A DNA stretch of 32,283 nt from Erythrobacter sp. (lineage in GTDB: Bacteria; Pseudomonadota; Alphaproteobacteria; Sphingomonadales; Sphingomonadaceae). Where the stretch lies: the NCBI GenBank assembly GCA_002695185.1, contig NZOF01000057.1, positions 1-32,283 on the forward strand, read 5' to 3'. A program made the position numbers and the translations under genes. Position 1 is the first letter of the stretch. Each line of letters opens with the position of its first letter. The notes beneath the pieces are model-generated. The model saw nothing but the letters and a program-made list of their open reading frames with translations, was not told the origin of the DNA and did not search any database. Below, in pieces: positions 16,584 through 25,145 of the stretch.

Positions 16584-18296
16584 ATGAGCCAAAGGGGGTT
16601 GGCGGCATTTATTTACGCGGTCTGCGTATTATGGCTCAACATGGCCATTCCCGTTGCTGCGCGGGTAACTCCCCTTGCGCCGGATCTTTGTGTAGGTGCA
16701 GCTAGTTCTGCTAGCGAAGCGCTCGCGTTACCTCGCACCAGTCTGGATTGCGGCCCCGATCGGTTCATTAATGATGGACCTGTGCTTCGATCTCGTATCG
16801 AAGTGTCCGATAATTCCCTCCCTACAACCGGCCCATTGATCTGGCAGACGGAACCCGCGCTCTTCGACGCGATGCTGCTGCAATTCAGCTATGCAGACGG
16901 TTCGAAGAAACTTGTAGACGTGGATCGTCAGATGGCTGCGAGAAACTGGTTCGTCCGAGCACGTTTTAGCGTTCCAGTCCCAGATAGTGCCTCTCAGCTC
17001 GTGGCAATCGATACAGTAGTAGAACGGCCCCGTACGAGATCGATAGTAAATGCAGCGACTTTGGTTGACCAAGAGGATGCATCCGACGAGCACTACGTAA
17101 AATCGCTCATTTATGGTTTGGCTTGTGGATTGCTGCTGGTCCCAATTTTCTTCGATCTAATGTTTTTCGGTTTGCTCCGTTTTCGTTTCATACTCTGGCA
17201 TGCAGCTATGTCAGGCTCGTTTCTAACTTTTATTTTTTCGAACTCCGGCCTGATATTTCATTTTTTTCCAAGTACGGAATTAGCTTTTCGCTTCCATCTG
17301 AACACACTGTCGCTCGCCGCCTCGATGGTATTCGCCGTTTTGTTCACCCTTGATATCCTTGAGGAGAAAACTGTCCCAAGAAAGTTATTACGCGGTGTCC
17401 TCGCGCTGACGATCGTTATGGTTACGCTAAAACTGATCACCTTGCTGGATCTCGAGATTTTCCGGATTAGCGCTCACAGGTTATTTATCCTCAGCTTGCT
17501 TCCTATAGTCGCAATTACCTTGCTGATCGCCGTTTGCGCTTTCAAACGCGGCAGCCGCGCAGCAAGTTATTTATTGGTTGCATTCTCCGGGGCAGCGCTG
17601 AGTGGAGCTATAAAGCTCTGTATGGAGCTTGGATTTGTTTCACAGCTCTTTCCCTTGGACGATCTGGTTTGTATGTCGATGATCCTGCTCGTCCTGAGCA
17701 CATCTGCAGCAACAGGCGACCGCTTCCTAGTTCTTCGCATGGAGCGCGATCGAGCCCGTTTCAGAGCACTGAAGCTTAGCAAGATGGCATTGAGCGATCC
17801 TCTCACCAAGGTGGGGAACCGACGCGCGTTTGATGCAATGGCGACGGTAACAGATGGTAATGCCTTACTGGTGATCGATATCGATCACTTCAAATCCATC
17901 AACGATGCGTTCGGCCACTGTACGGGCGACATGGTACTATCCCGTCTTTCAGATATGCTCAGGCGTTTTTTCAGTGATCGAGGGGCATCGGTTTACCGCC
18001 TTGGCGGGGAAGAATTTGCGATAGTCTTACCTGCACAAAGCGAAATAGCGCTTCGCCACTGTGCGGAACTTTTGCGCGAGGCTGTCGCAAGGGAAATTAG
18101 TGATCCGTCGAACTCTACACCGCGCATAACCATCAGCATCGGTGGAGCTTTGGGAAGAGGAAGGCGTCGCGACCGGGTCTTTTTCGAAGCCGATCAAGCT
18201 CTCTATCAAGCAAAAAAGTCTGGCAGGAATTGCAGCGTCATTTGCGATGCCGCGACTCCCGCCTCGATTCCCAGACAACCTGCTTTTGCGAATTAG
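16584..18296 (+). CDS. 7TM membrane-anchored diguanylate cyclase (GGDEF domain)
   Basis: The product is 570 residues. A signal peptide (MSQRGLAAFIYAVCVLWLNMAIPVAA) leads into a periplasmic part at about 28-170 that resembles the extracellular domain of 7TMR-DISM receptors. Seven membrane segments follow between about 172 and 378, then a short linker and a GGDEF domain. The active-site motif is GGEEF at 474-478, with DPLTKVGNRRAF and VIDIDHFKSINDAFGH before it. It should therefore make cyclic di-GMP in response to a periplasmic signal. The RxxD inhibitory site expected five residues before GGEEF is absent (DRGA instead). GGGGGG precedes the ATG. Its stop codon overlaps the end of the convergent Mur ligase gene. 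Base composition appears lower in GC than most of the window. Confidence 0.9.
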   Translation: MSQRGLAAFIYAVCVLWLNMAIPVAARVTPLAPDLCVGAASSASEALALPRTSLDCGPDRFINDGPVLRSRIEVSDNSLPTTGPLIWQTEPALFDAMLLQFSYADGSKKLVDVDRQMAARNWFVRARFSVPVPDSASQLVAIDTVVERPRTRSIVNAATLVDQEDASDEHYVKSLIYGLACGLLLVPIFFDLMFFGLLRFRFILWHAAMSGSFLTFIFSNSGLIFHFFPSTELAFRFHLNTLSLAASMVFAVLFTLDILEEKTVPRKLLRGVLALTIVMVTLKLITLLDLEIFRISAHRLFILSLLPIVAITLLIAVCAFKRGSRAASYLLVAFSGAALSGAIKLCMELGFVSQLFPLDDLVCMSMILLVLSTSAATGDRFLVLRMERDRARFRALKLSKMALSDPLTKVGNRRAFDAMATVTDGNALLVIDIDHFKSINDAFGHCTGDMVLSRLSDMLRRFFSDRGASVYRLGGEEFAIVLPAQSEIALRHCAELLREAVAREISDPSNSTPRITISIGGALGRGRRRDRVFFEADQALYQAKKSGRNCSVICDAATPASIPRQPAFAN

Positions 18297-19720
18297 GATA
18301 ACTGCGTGAATATCGATTTCGCGTAATCGGCCAGTGTATCGTCGCGCGCACCCATGACTACAATGCGGTCGCCTGGTTTGGCCAAATCGAGCAGACGCTC
18401 CCGGACGCCTTCTCGAGTGGGGAAATATTCCGCAAGCTTTCCTGCCGCTTGGACCATGCTGACAATACGCTCACTACCTTCGCTACGGTCTACTGTCCCA
18501 CCGAAATAAACGGGATCGGAAAGGATCAGGACATCATCGTCGGCTAACTCATCCACGAATGTCTGCGCGAGTTCCTGGCCCATCTGTCTCAACGGTCCGT
18601 AGCCATGGGGCTGGAAAAATGCGAGCACGCGGCCGGGGTGCGTTCGTAAGGTTCGCAAGGTTGCTGCACATTTTTCAGGATTGTGCCCGAAATCGTCGAT
18701 GACAGTGATGGCGTTTTCGGTAGTTCCCTTGATATCAAACCTGCGGGCGAGGCCATCGAAGTCTGCCAACGCATCGACGGCTGCAGCAATAGGAATGCCC
18801 GCAGCGACGGCTCCGGCTATAGCTGCAAGAGCATTCGATAAGTTGTGACGCCCCGGCATGCTGAGACGAAGCGCGTGTTCGCTCTTGTCGTAGCGATCGA
18901 CTACCAGCGCTGCCTGTTTGGTCGACCCTTCGGCAATGCTGCCCGGTACAATGCCGATTTGCGCCCTTTCCTGTTCAATCCCAAAGGTTATTACCTCATT
19001 CGCCTTAGGAAGTAGGGTCAGCGCTTCTTCGTCATCCGCATTAATTACTGAAATGCGGCTTCGGGAGAGATAATCACCGAACAACTCACGCAATTCTTCC
19101 ATACTTTTGTGATCGAGACTTACATTCAAAAGTATCCCCACTGCCGGACGATAAAGCGCAATTGATCCGTCACTTTCATCGACTTCGCTGACGTAAAGAC
19201 TCTGTCCGCCTACCAGCGCACTTGCGAAAGGTCGCTCCGGAGAAACGAAATTCTTCATCACGGCGCCGTTCATGATCGTCGGTTCCCGACCGGTGGCCTG
19301 CATCATCCAACCGAGCATTCCGGTCACTGTCGATTTGCCGCTTGTTCCTGCAACCGCCAATCCAGCACCGCTGGTATTGAAGAGGATGGAGTTCAGTTCC
19401 GCACGGGTCATCCGCATGCATCCGAGTGCGTTCGCTCGGCCTATTTCTGGCACGCTATCCTCGACCGCAGCCGATGCCACTACTATCTGATCTCCCGAAA
19501 CGATTCCGCTTCCGTCCTGCGGGTGAAGTTCGAAACCGTCGCGTTGCAGCGCGGCGAATTTTTCGCGAGACCTGCCTTGGTCGTAGCTTCGGTCGGATCC
19601 ACTCACCTTTACGCCGCGCCCTTTCAGGATCTGCGCCAGCGGGAGCATTCCGGACCCGCCAATGCCAACAAAAAAGAAAGGGCGGGCAAAAAGTGTGTCT
19701 GGGCTGGTGATGTCGGTCAT
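18293..19720 (-). CDS. Mur ligase family protein related to MurC/Mpl
   Basis: The product is 475 residues with the three Mur ligase domains. An N-terminal UDP-binding fold shows VGIGGSGMLPLAQIL at 18-32. The central ATPase shows AGTSGKST at 124-131 and LNVSLDH near 203. The C-terminal ligand-binding domain begins after about 325. MurC joins L-alanine, and Mpl joins whole murein tripeptide, to UDP-N-acetylmuramate. Two positions differ from both families: DDFGHNP at 342-348 where HHP is usual, and FQPHGYGPLR at 369-378 where FQPHRYTR is usual. The gene lies outside a mur/fts cluster and diverges from an LD-carboxypeptidase gene, which favours a recycling (Mpl-like) role over essential MurC. 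The exact substrate is uncertain. Confidence 0.8.
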   Translation of the reverse strand: MTDITSPDTLFARPFFFVGIGGSGMLPLAQILKGRGVKVSGSDRSYDQGRSREKFAALQRDGFELHPQDGSGIVSGDQIVVASAAVEDSVPEIGRANALGCMRMTRAELNSILFNTSGAGLAVAGTSGKSTVTGMLGWMMQATGREPTIMNGAVMKNFVSPERPFASALVGGQSLYVSEVDESDGSIALYRPAVGILLNVSLDHKSMEELRELFGDYLSRSRISVINADDEEALTLLPKANEVITFGIEQERAQIGIVPGSIAEGSTKQAALVVDRYDKSEHALRLSMPGRHNLSNALAAIAGAVAAGIPIAAAVDALADFDGLARRFDIKGTTENAITVIDDFGHNPEKCAATLRTLRTHPGRVLAFFQPHGYGPLRQMGQELAQTFVDELADDDVLILSDPVYFGGTVDRSEGSERIVSMVQAAGKLAEYFPTREGVRERLLDLAKPGDRIVVMGARDDTLADYAKSIFTQLS

Positions 19721-19762
19721 TGCACGCTCGCTATGCAGTTGTAACGGTCATGACAAGGCGGC

Positions 19763-20614
19763 ATGATCGCGAGCGTGCACCGATCAATCCGAAAAGTCGC
19801 CATATGCGCCCCGGCAACGCCGCTTAAACGGAAACATGCTGATTCTGTTCTCGAATTGGCCCAACGCGATTTCCCGGGGATCGAACTGCAATTTCATGAA
19901 CAGTGTTTCGAAACTGAAGGCCATTTTGCTGGGGCCGACAGGCGGCGCCTTGCGGCTTTGCTTGAGTTTGCAAACGATCCGCATTTCGACGCAGTCTGGT
20001 TCGCTAAAGGTGGATATGGCTCAAACCGAATAACGGCTGATTTCGTCACTGGGGCGAACGGTGCGGCGCGAGAAAAGTTCTATCTGGGTTATTCCGATTG
20101 CGGCACTTTGCTGGGTGCACTGTATCGTGAGGGCATCGGATATCCGGTTCACGCTCCCATGCCGATCGATATTAAACGTAACGACGGTGAAAATGCGGTT
20201 CGTCGCGTACTGACTTGGATGCGGGGCGAGGTTGACGGTTTGGAGCCCCCAATCTCAGATCGTCCAAGGGTTGCCTTCAACCTATACACTCTCGCCATGC
20301 TTGTCGGGACGAAGATGATGCCGGTCCTCGACGGGCACGATGTGTTGATCGAAGAAGTAGGCGAGTATGAGTATGCAATTGACCGGCTGATGTTTCACCT
20401 TGTCGAGCACATCGGCGGAGTGGCCGGTATCGGGCTTGGCGAAGTAACGGCAATCCCGAAGAACGATAGGCCCTTTGGAGCGTCACCAGAGGAAATCGTG
20501 CAATACTGGTGTGAACGCTACGGTATCGACTACCTCGGCCGCGCGTCCATTGGGCACAGCTCTGCCAACAGGATCGTACCCTTCGGCCTTGAGGCCGGAG
20601 CACACCGAGCCTAA
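19763..20614 (+). CDS. LD-carboxypeptidase (S66 family, LdcA-like)
   Basis: The product is 283 residues of peptidase family S66. These enzymes remove the terminal D-alanine from murein tetrapeptides in the cytoplasm during peptidoglycan recycling. The nucleophile is S111 in LGYSDCGT. The glutamate is E197 or E198 in LIEEVGEYEYAIDRL, and the histidine is H265 in ASIGHSSANRIVPFG. There is no signal peptide, consistent with a cytoplasmic enzyme. The start is 42 bases from the divergent Mur ligase start, so they may share a regulatory region. The product, a tripeptide, is what an Mpl-type ligase would reuse. fabD follows after 25 bases. Confidence 0.9.
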   Translation: MIASVHRSIRKVAICAPATPLKRKHADSVLELAQRDFPGIELQFHEQCFETEGHFAGADRRRLAALLEFANDPHFDAVWFAKGGYGSNRITADFVTGANGAAREKFYLGYSDCGTLLGALYREGIGYPVHAPMPIDIKRNDGENAVRRVLTWMRGEVDGLEPPISDRPRVAFNLYTLAMLVGTKMMPVLDGHDVLIEEVGEYEYAIDRLMFHLVEHIGGVAGIGLGEVTAIPKNDRPFGASPEEIVQYWCERYGIDYLGRASIGHSSANRIVPFGLEAGAHRA

Positions 20615-20639
20615 GCGCGGCTCCGACAAGGAGAGATTC

Positions 20640-21578
20640 ATGACTGCATTCATCTTCCCCGGCCAGGGGAGCCAGAAAGTCGGTATGGGCGTCGAACTCG
20701 CCGAAGCCAGCGCCCACGCTCGCGAGGTTTTTCAGGAAGTCGACGAAGCGCTGAACCAGAAGCTTTCCCAACTGATGAAGGACGGGCCGGAAAGCGAATT
20801 GACCCTGACCTCCAATGCTCAGCCGGCAATCATGGCGAATTCTATCGCTACGATGCGAGTGCTTGAAAAGGAGTTCGGTGTTAAATTGGCTGATAAGGCC
20901 GAATGTGTGGCGGGCCATTCGCTTGGCGAATATTCTGCGCTTTGCGCCGCCAACGCTTTCGGGTTGGCCGAGGCTGCAAAACTCCTTCGCCTTCGCGGTA
21001 TAGCCATGCAGGACGCCGTCCCGATCGGAGTGGGCGCGATGGCGGCCTTGCTCGGAGCCGACATCGAAAAGGCCACCGCGTTGGCTGAAGCCGCCGCAGA
21101 AGGCCAGGTCTGTGAAGTCGCCAATGACAACGATCCGACCCAGGTCGTGCTATCGGGCCATGCAGAAGCGATCGAGCGCGCTATCGAAATGGCAAAGGAT
21201 CACGGCATAAAGCGTGGAATCAGACTTCCCGTTTCCGCGCCGTTCCATTGTTCTCTCATGAAGCCAGCGGCACAGAGGATGAAGCTTGCGCTGGCAGAGA
21301 CCCCTCCTGCGGGTCTAAATGTGCCTCTCTATGCGAATGTAACCGCAGCTCGCGTAACGGATCCGTCCGAAGAACAGGGGCTTCTTGTCGACCAAGTAAC
21401 GGGCCGTGTTCGCTGGCGCGAAAGCGTCTTGGCTATGCGCAAGGCAGGCGTCGAACATTTTGTCGAGTTGGGTGGAAAGGTCCTCGGACCGATGGTCGGC
21501 CGCATCGATAAAGAAGCTCTCACGACGAGCCTAGTCACCATGCAAGATCTAGAGAATTTCGCGAAGGAAAACGGTTGA
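20640..21578 (+). CDS. fabD: Malonyl-CoA:acyl-carrier-protein transacylase
   Basis: The product is 312 residues, the standard FabD length. It moves malonyl groups from CoA to acyl carrier protein for fatty-acid synthesis. Visible are FIFPGQGSQKVGMG at the start, the nucleophile S94 in AGHSLGEYSA, and the active-site H203 in VSAPFHCSLM. The frame is open upstream to 20475 inside the LD-carboxypeptidase gene, but the ATG at 20640 has AAGGAGAG just before it and matches the family. The following fabG start overlaps the stop by one base, so the two are coupled. Confidence 0.98.
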   Translation: MTAFIFPGQGSQKVGMGVELAEASAHAREVFQEVDEALNQKLSQLMKDGPESELTLTSNAQPAIMANSIATMRVLEKEFGVKLADKAECVAGHSLGEYSALCAANAFGLAEAAKLLRLRGIAMQDAVPIGVGAMAALLGADIEKATALAEAAAEGQVCEVANDNDPTQVVLSGHAEAIERAIEMAKDHGIKRGIRLPVSAPFHCSLMKPAAQRMKLALAETPPAGLNVPLYANVTAARVTDPSEEQGLLVDQVTGRVRWRESVLAMRKAGVEHFVELGGKVLGPMVGRIDKEALTTSLVTMQDLENFAKENG

Positions 21579-22330
21579 TGTTTAATCTCGAAGGCAAGAC
21601 TGCCCTGGTAACCGGGGCTAGCGGCGGGATAGGCTCCGCGATCGCTTATGCGCTAGCGCGCCAAGGTGCGCGTCTTGCGCTCTCCGGCTCTAATGGTGAC
21701 AAACTGCGCGCCTTTCGCGAGCAACTCAACGCCGACACGGGCGCGGATCATGTCGAGATTACATGCAATCTTTCGGATGCCAAGCAGGTGGAAGAACTCG
21801 TCCCCGCTACGCTCGACACTCTCGGTAGCATGGACATTTTGATCAACAATGCAGGTATCACCCGCGATAATCTGGCCATGCGGATGAAGGATGAGGAATG
21901 GGATGACGTGATCCGCGTTAATCTCGAAGCGAGCTTCCGCCTCATGAGGGCGAGTGCCCGCCCAATGATGAAGGCTAAGGGCGGCCGCATAATCTCGATC
22001 ACGAGCGTGGTCGGACACACGGGCAACCCCGGTCAAATGAACTACGTAGCAGCGAAGGCTGGGCTCACTGGTATGACCAAAAGCCTCGCTCAGGAATTGG
22101 CTAGCCGAAATATTACTGTAAATTGCGTAGCGCCGGGCTTCATCCGCACCGCGATGACGGATGCGCTCAATGACGATCAGAAAGCAGCTATCAATGGCCG
22201 CATTCCGATGGGCCGCATGGGCGAGGGCAAGGAAATCGGCGCTGCTGTATCTTATTTGGCCAGCGACGAAGCTGCCTATGTCACCGGTCAAACCATCCAT
22301 GTGAACGGCGGTATGGCGATGATGGGCTAA
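21578..22330 (+). CDS. fabG: 3-oxoacyl-[acyl-carrier-protein] reductase
   Basis: The product is 250 residues of the short-chain dehydrogenase family. It shows the nucleotide-binding TGASGGIG at 12-19, NNAGITRDNL at 90-99 and the catalytic residues S143, Y156 and K160 in the expected SxnYxxxK arrangement. It ends with VTGQTIHVNGGMAMMG, typical of FabG. It makes the first reduction of each fatty-acid cycle using NADPH. A TTG one codon earlier could serve as start, but the ATG at 21578, overlapping the fabD stop (TGATG), is preferred. acpP and fabF, which often follow, are absent here; dnaN follows instead. Confidence 0.97.
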   Translation: MFNLEGKTALVTGASGGIGSAIAYALARQGARLALSGSNGDKLRAFREQLNADTGADHVEITCNLSDAKQVEELVPATLDTLGSMDILINNAGITRDNLAMRMKDEEWDDVIRVNLEASFRLMRASARPMMKAKGGRIISITSVVGHTGNPGQMNYVAAKAGLTGMTKSLAQELASRNITVNCVAPGFIRTAMTDALNDDQKAAINGRIPMGRMGEGKEIGAAVSYLASDEAAYVTGQTIHVNGGMAMMG

Positions 22331-22332
22331 TT

Positions 22333-22354
22333 CCTTTGGGGTTATCCCCAAGGG
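22333..22354 (+). terminator. Hairpin directly after fabG
   Basis: A 9-bp stem with one G-U pair (CCTTTGGGG/CCCCAAGGG) and a TTAT loop begins 3 bases after the fabG stop. No T-run follows, so it may be a weak or Rho-assisted terminator, or an mRNA-stabilising hairpin. Confidence 0.35.
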
Positions 22355-22381
22355 AAGTCTGTCCATTGGCGCACGAAACTT

Positions 22382-22401
22382 GCGGGGCGCGGCAGCCCCG
22401 C
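22382..22401 (+). other. GC-rich hairpin in the leader of dnaN
   Basis: A perfect 7-bp stem (GCGGGGC/GCCCCGC) with a 6-base loop lies 79 bases before the dnaN ATG. No T-run follows. It may be part of the dnaN leader or a second weak terminator after fabG. Confidence 0.3.
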
Positions 22402-22479
22402 TAAGGTCGCTGTCCGTATTCCGGCGCTGGTGGGGCGATTCCGGCCTTCACCACGCCAAAAAGGGACGAAAGAAGGACC

Positions 22480-23604
22480 ATGAAGGCCACAATCGAACGC
22501 GCGACTCTGCTGCGCTGTCTCTCCCACGTCCAGTCGGTGGTCGAGCGTCGCAATACCATTCCTATCCTGTCGAATGTGCTGATCGAAGCCGAAGGTAACG
22601 GTCTCCGTGTCATGGCTACCGATCTGGACCTGCAGGTGGTCGAGCATATCGAAGCCGCCAGTGTGGAAAGTGATGGAGCGATCACTGTTTCAGCTCACCT
22701 TTTGTTCGATATCGCGCGTAAGCTTCCCGAGGGTAGCCAGGTAAGCTTGGAGACCGCTGAAAACCGGATGGACGTCAAGGCCGGACGCAGCCGGTTCAAA
22801 TTGCCGACCCTGCCTCGTGATGATTTCCCCGTAATCGTCGAAGGCGACCTTCCAACGAGTTTTTCGTTGCCGGCTAAAACACTTGCTGAAATGATCGACC
22901 GGACCAGGTTCGCGATTTCGACCGAAGAAACGCGATACTATCTCAATGGTATCTTCCTGCACGTTTCGGACGAGGATAAGCCGGTCCTGAAGGCGGCAGC
23001 TACCGACGGACATCGGCTCGCGCGTTTCACATTAGCTCGTCCGGAAGGTGCGGAGGGCATGCCCGACGTGATTGTACCTCGGAAAGCTGTTGCTGAGTTA
23101 CGCAAGCTGCTCGACGAGAAGATGGATGGGGAGGTGCAGATCGACCTTTCCGCCAGCAAGATTCGCTTTACCATGGGGGGCGAGGGCGGCGTCGTTCTCA
23201 CCAGCAAGCTGATCGATGGTACCTTCCCGGATTATTCTCGTGTCATCCCGACTGGGAACGACAAACTGCTCAAGATCGATCCTAAAAGCTTCTTCGCCGG
23301 CGTGGACCGCGTTGCCACCATCGCTACTGAAAAGACTCGGGCTGTGAAGATGGGGCTCGACAAAGATCGGGTTACGCTGACCGTCACGTCGCCAGATAAT
23401 GGGACTGCATCGGAAGAACTGGCGGCCGAATATGCAGCTGATGGTTTCGAAATTGGTTTCAACGCAGGCTACCTCAAAGATATTTTGAGTCAGATCGACA
23501 GCGATGAGGTGGAAATTCATCTTGCCGATGCTGGGGCGCCGACATTGATACGCAAGAATGATGACAGTCCTGCGCTTTATGTTCTGATGCCAATGCGTGT
23601 GTGA
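22480..23604 (+). CDS. dnaN: DNA polymerase III subunit beta (sliding clamp)
   Basis: The product is 374 residues (E. coli 366) and folds as three similar clamp domains. Recognisable stretches are LSHVQSVVERRNTIPILSNVLIEA near 14-37, TDLDLQVVE, TDGHRLA near residue 180 and the clamp-typical C-terminus YVLMPMRV. The dimeric ring tethers DNA polymerase III to its template. In many bacteria dnaN follows dnaA; here it follows fabG, and no dnaA or origin-like DnaA-box cluster is seen. GAAGGACC precedes the ATG. Confidence 0.98.
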   Translation: MKATIERATLLRCLSHVQSVVERRNTIPILSNVLIEAEGNGLRVMATDLDLQVVEHIEAASVESDGAITVSAHLLFDIARKLPEGSQVSLETAENRMDVKAGRSRFKLPTLPRDDFPVIVEGDLPTSFSLPAKTLAEMIDRTRFAISTEETRYYLNGIFLHVSDEDKPVLKAAATDGHRLARFTLARPEGAEGMPDVIVPRKAVAELRKLLDEKMDGEVQIDLSASKIRFTMGGEGGVVLTSKLIDGTFPDYSRVIPTGNDKLLKIDPKSFFAGVDRVATIATEKTRAVKMGLDKDRVTLTVTSPDNGTASEELAAEYAADGFEIGFNAGYLKDILSQIDSDEVEIHLADAGAPTLIRKNDDSPALYVLMPMRV

Positions 23605-23610
23605 ATTTGG

Positions 23611-23651
23611 GAAAGAGGGGCGCAATAATCAGCGCCTCTCTTTCCGTTTGA
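23611..23651 (+). terminator. Terminator of dnaN, possibly bidirectional
   Basis: A 13-bp stem with one G-U pair (23611-23623 with 23632-23644) encloses an 8-base loop and is followed by CGTTTGATC. It starts 6 bases after the dnaN stop. The other strand ends in CCCAAATTC after the same stem, so it may also slow transcription from the convergent reductase gene. Confidence 0.75.
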
Positions 23652-23680
23652 TCATAAAAGCAAACCGGATTTTCGGCTGC

Positions 23681-24988
23681 TTACCGTTTGGCAGCAATCA
23701 TGCTTGCAACATCAACGAACTTCTCTCTCGGTGCTCCAGTGCGCGCCGCTGCGATTTCAGCGTCCTCGATCTTTTGCCAATCTTTGAAGGTCACGATGTC
23801 CAGCCCCCTCTGTTCGGCTAGGTGATCGAAACCTGTTCGACCTCTTTTGCTCCTTCCGGATCCAATATCTTCTGAAACGAGTTCGATGACATTATAGCCA
23901 TCGGGCCGGTTTGTTCCGATAGTGCCGGTCGGCCCACGCTTGGCCCAGCCTACGCAGTAAAGCCCCGGAAAAATGCGCCCTTCGGTGCTTTCGAAACGCC
24001 CTGCGCGCTCGTCAAATGGCACGTTACCCAAGGGCGATGCTCGATAGCCGATACAAGTGATCGCAATGTCAGCAGGCAGACGTTTCAATTCTCCTGTACC
24101 CACTGCGCGACCGTTCTCGACTTTCATCCGTTCGATTTCCAAACCCTTCAGCTTTCCGTCCTCGCCGAGAAAGGCTCGCGGTCCAAAGAAGAATTTAAAG
24201 TCGATGCCGATCGAGGCCCGGCTCCGGCGAGTTGCCGGCAACTCCGCAAACCGCCGCAAAAGATCGACCGACTTGCGCACGCCCGGTTCAAGTTCCGCAT
24301 CCTTGTCGGCAAGAGGAAGGTCGTCCTTTTCGACCAGAGGCGCAGCACGTTCCAACTCCAGAAGTTCGCCAAGTTCCTTAGGTGTCATCATTATTTGATG
24401 GGGCCCGCGGCGCCCTAGGATAGTAATGGTCTCCAGTGTCGACGCTTTCAAGGCTTCTAAAGCGTGCGCGACGATATCCGACCCCTCCATTTCTGAAGCT
24501 GTTTTTGCGAGTATCCGAGCCACGTCGAGAGCGACATTGCCCATACCTATGACGACAGCGTGCTTGCCTGAAAAGTCAGGATCAAGATCGGCAAATTTTG
24601 GGTGGCCATTATACCAACCTACAAAAGCGGCACTGCCAAACACGTTTGTAAGTTGATCGCCCTCGAGATCGAGTTTGCGATCATCAGGTGCGCCTGTCGC
24701 AAGAATGACCGCGTCGTAAAGATCTCGCAACTCAGCAACCGTGACGTCCCGCCCGATACGCACATTGCCGACAAACCGAACGTTGTCCGACAAGGCTGTC
24801 TTCTCATACCGCAGGGCAACCTTTTTGATCGACTGATGATCTGGCGCCACACCGGTTCGTATAAGGCCGTAAGGTACGGGGAGCGCATCGAAGACATCTA
24901 CGCGGACATTGTTGCCCCACTTTTTGCTCGCGGCTTCCGCCGTGTAGTATCCAGCGGGGCCGGAGCCAACGATAGCAATTTGGCGCAT
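23681..24988 (-). CDS. Adrenodoxin/ferredoxin-NADP+ reductase-like FAD oxidoreductase
   Basis: The product is 435 residues. The FAD-binding GSGPAGYYTAE begins at residue 8. The NADP-binding VVIGMGNVALDVARIL lies near 150, and GWAKRGPTGTIGTNRPDGYNV in the C-terminal third is diagnostic of the adrenodoxin-reductase (FprA) branch. Such enzymes pass electrons from NADPH through FAD to a small ferredoxin, which may supply P450s or iron-sulfur cluster assembly; no ferredoxin is encoded nearby. The frame is open upstream to 25210, but the ATG at 24988 has GGGAGG just before it and matches the family N-terminus. The longer form would overlap the next gene. It is convergent with dnaN and divergent from the GGDEF-EAL genes. 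Confidence 0.92.
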   Translation of the reverse strand: MRQIAIVGSGPAGYYTAEAASKKWGNNVRVDVFDALPVPYGLIRTGVAPDHQSIKKVALRYEKTALSDNVRFVGNVRIGRDVTVAELRDLYDAVILATGAPDDRKLDLEGDQLTNVFGSAAFVGWYNGHPKFADLDPDFSGKHAVVIGMGNVALDVARILAKTASEMEGSDIVAHALEALKASTLETITILGRRGPHQIMMTPKELGELLELERAAPLVEKDDLPLADKDAELEPGVRKSVDLLRRFAELPATRRSRASIGIDFKFFFGPRAFLGEDGKLKGLEIERMKVENGRAVGTGELKRLPADIAITCIGYRASPLGNVPFDERAGRFESTEGRIFPGLYCVGWAKRGPTGTIGTNRPDGYNVIELVSEDIGSGRSKRGRTGFDHLAEQRGLDIVTFKDWQKIEDAEIAAARTGAPREKFVDVASMIAAKR

Positions 24989-25145
24989 GATGCCTCCCTG
25001 CAAGTCAGAGTGCATCATGGCGTCGCCTCCCCTCGCTGGCAATACACCTGCCCCTATGGTTATCCCTTTGGTAAGCAATTCTGCATATAACCTGTTGGAT
25101 GATCGCGAAAATGGCGTGCGCCAGCTGGAGCAGGGGCTGACTGAA

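Noticed and set aside
22331..22479. A replication origin beside dnaN
   Set aside because: No dnaA gene and no cluster of DnaA-box-like sequences or AT-rich unwinding element; only two GC hairpins are present.
24989..25145. Extensions of the FAD reductase (to 25210) and of the first GGDEF-EAL protein (to 24987), which would overlap each other
   Set aside because: Family N-termini, Shine-Dalgarno positions and comparison of the two paralogues place the starts at 24988 and 25146.
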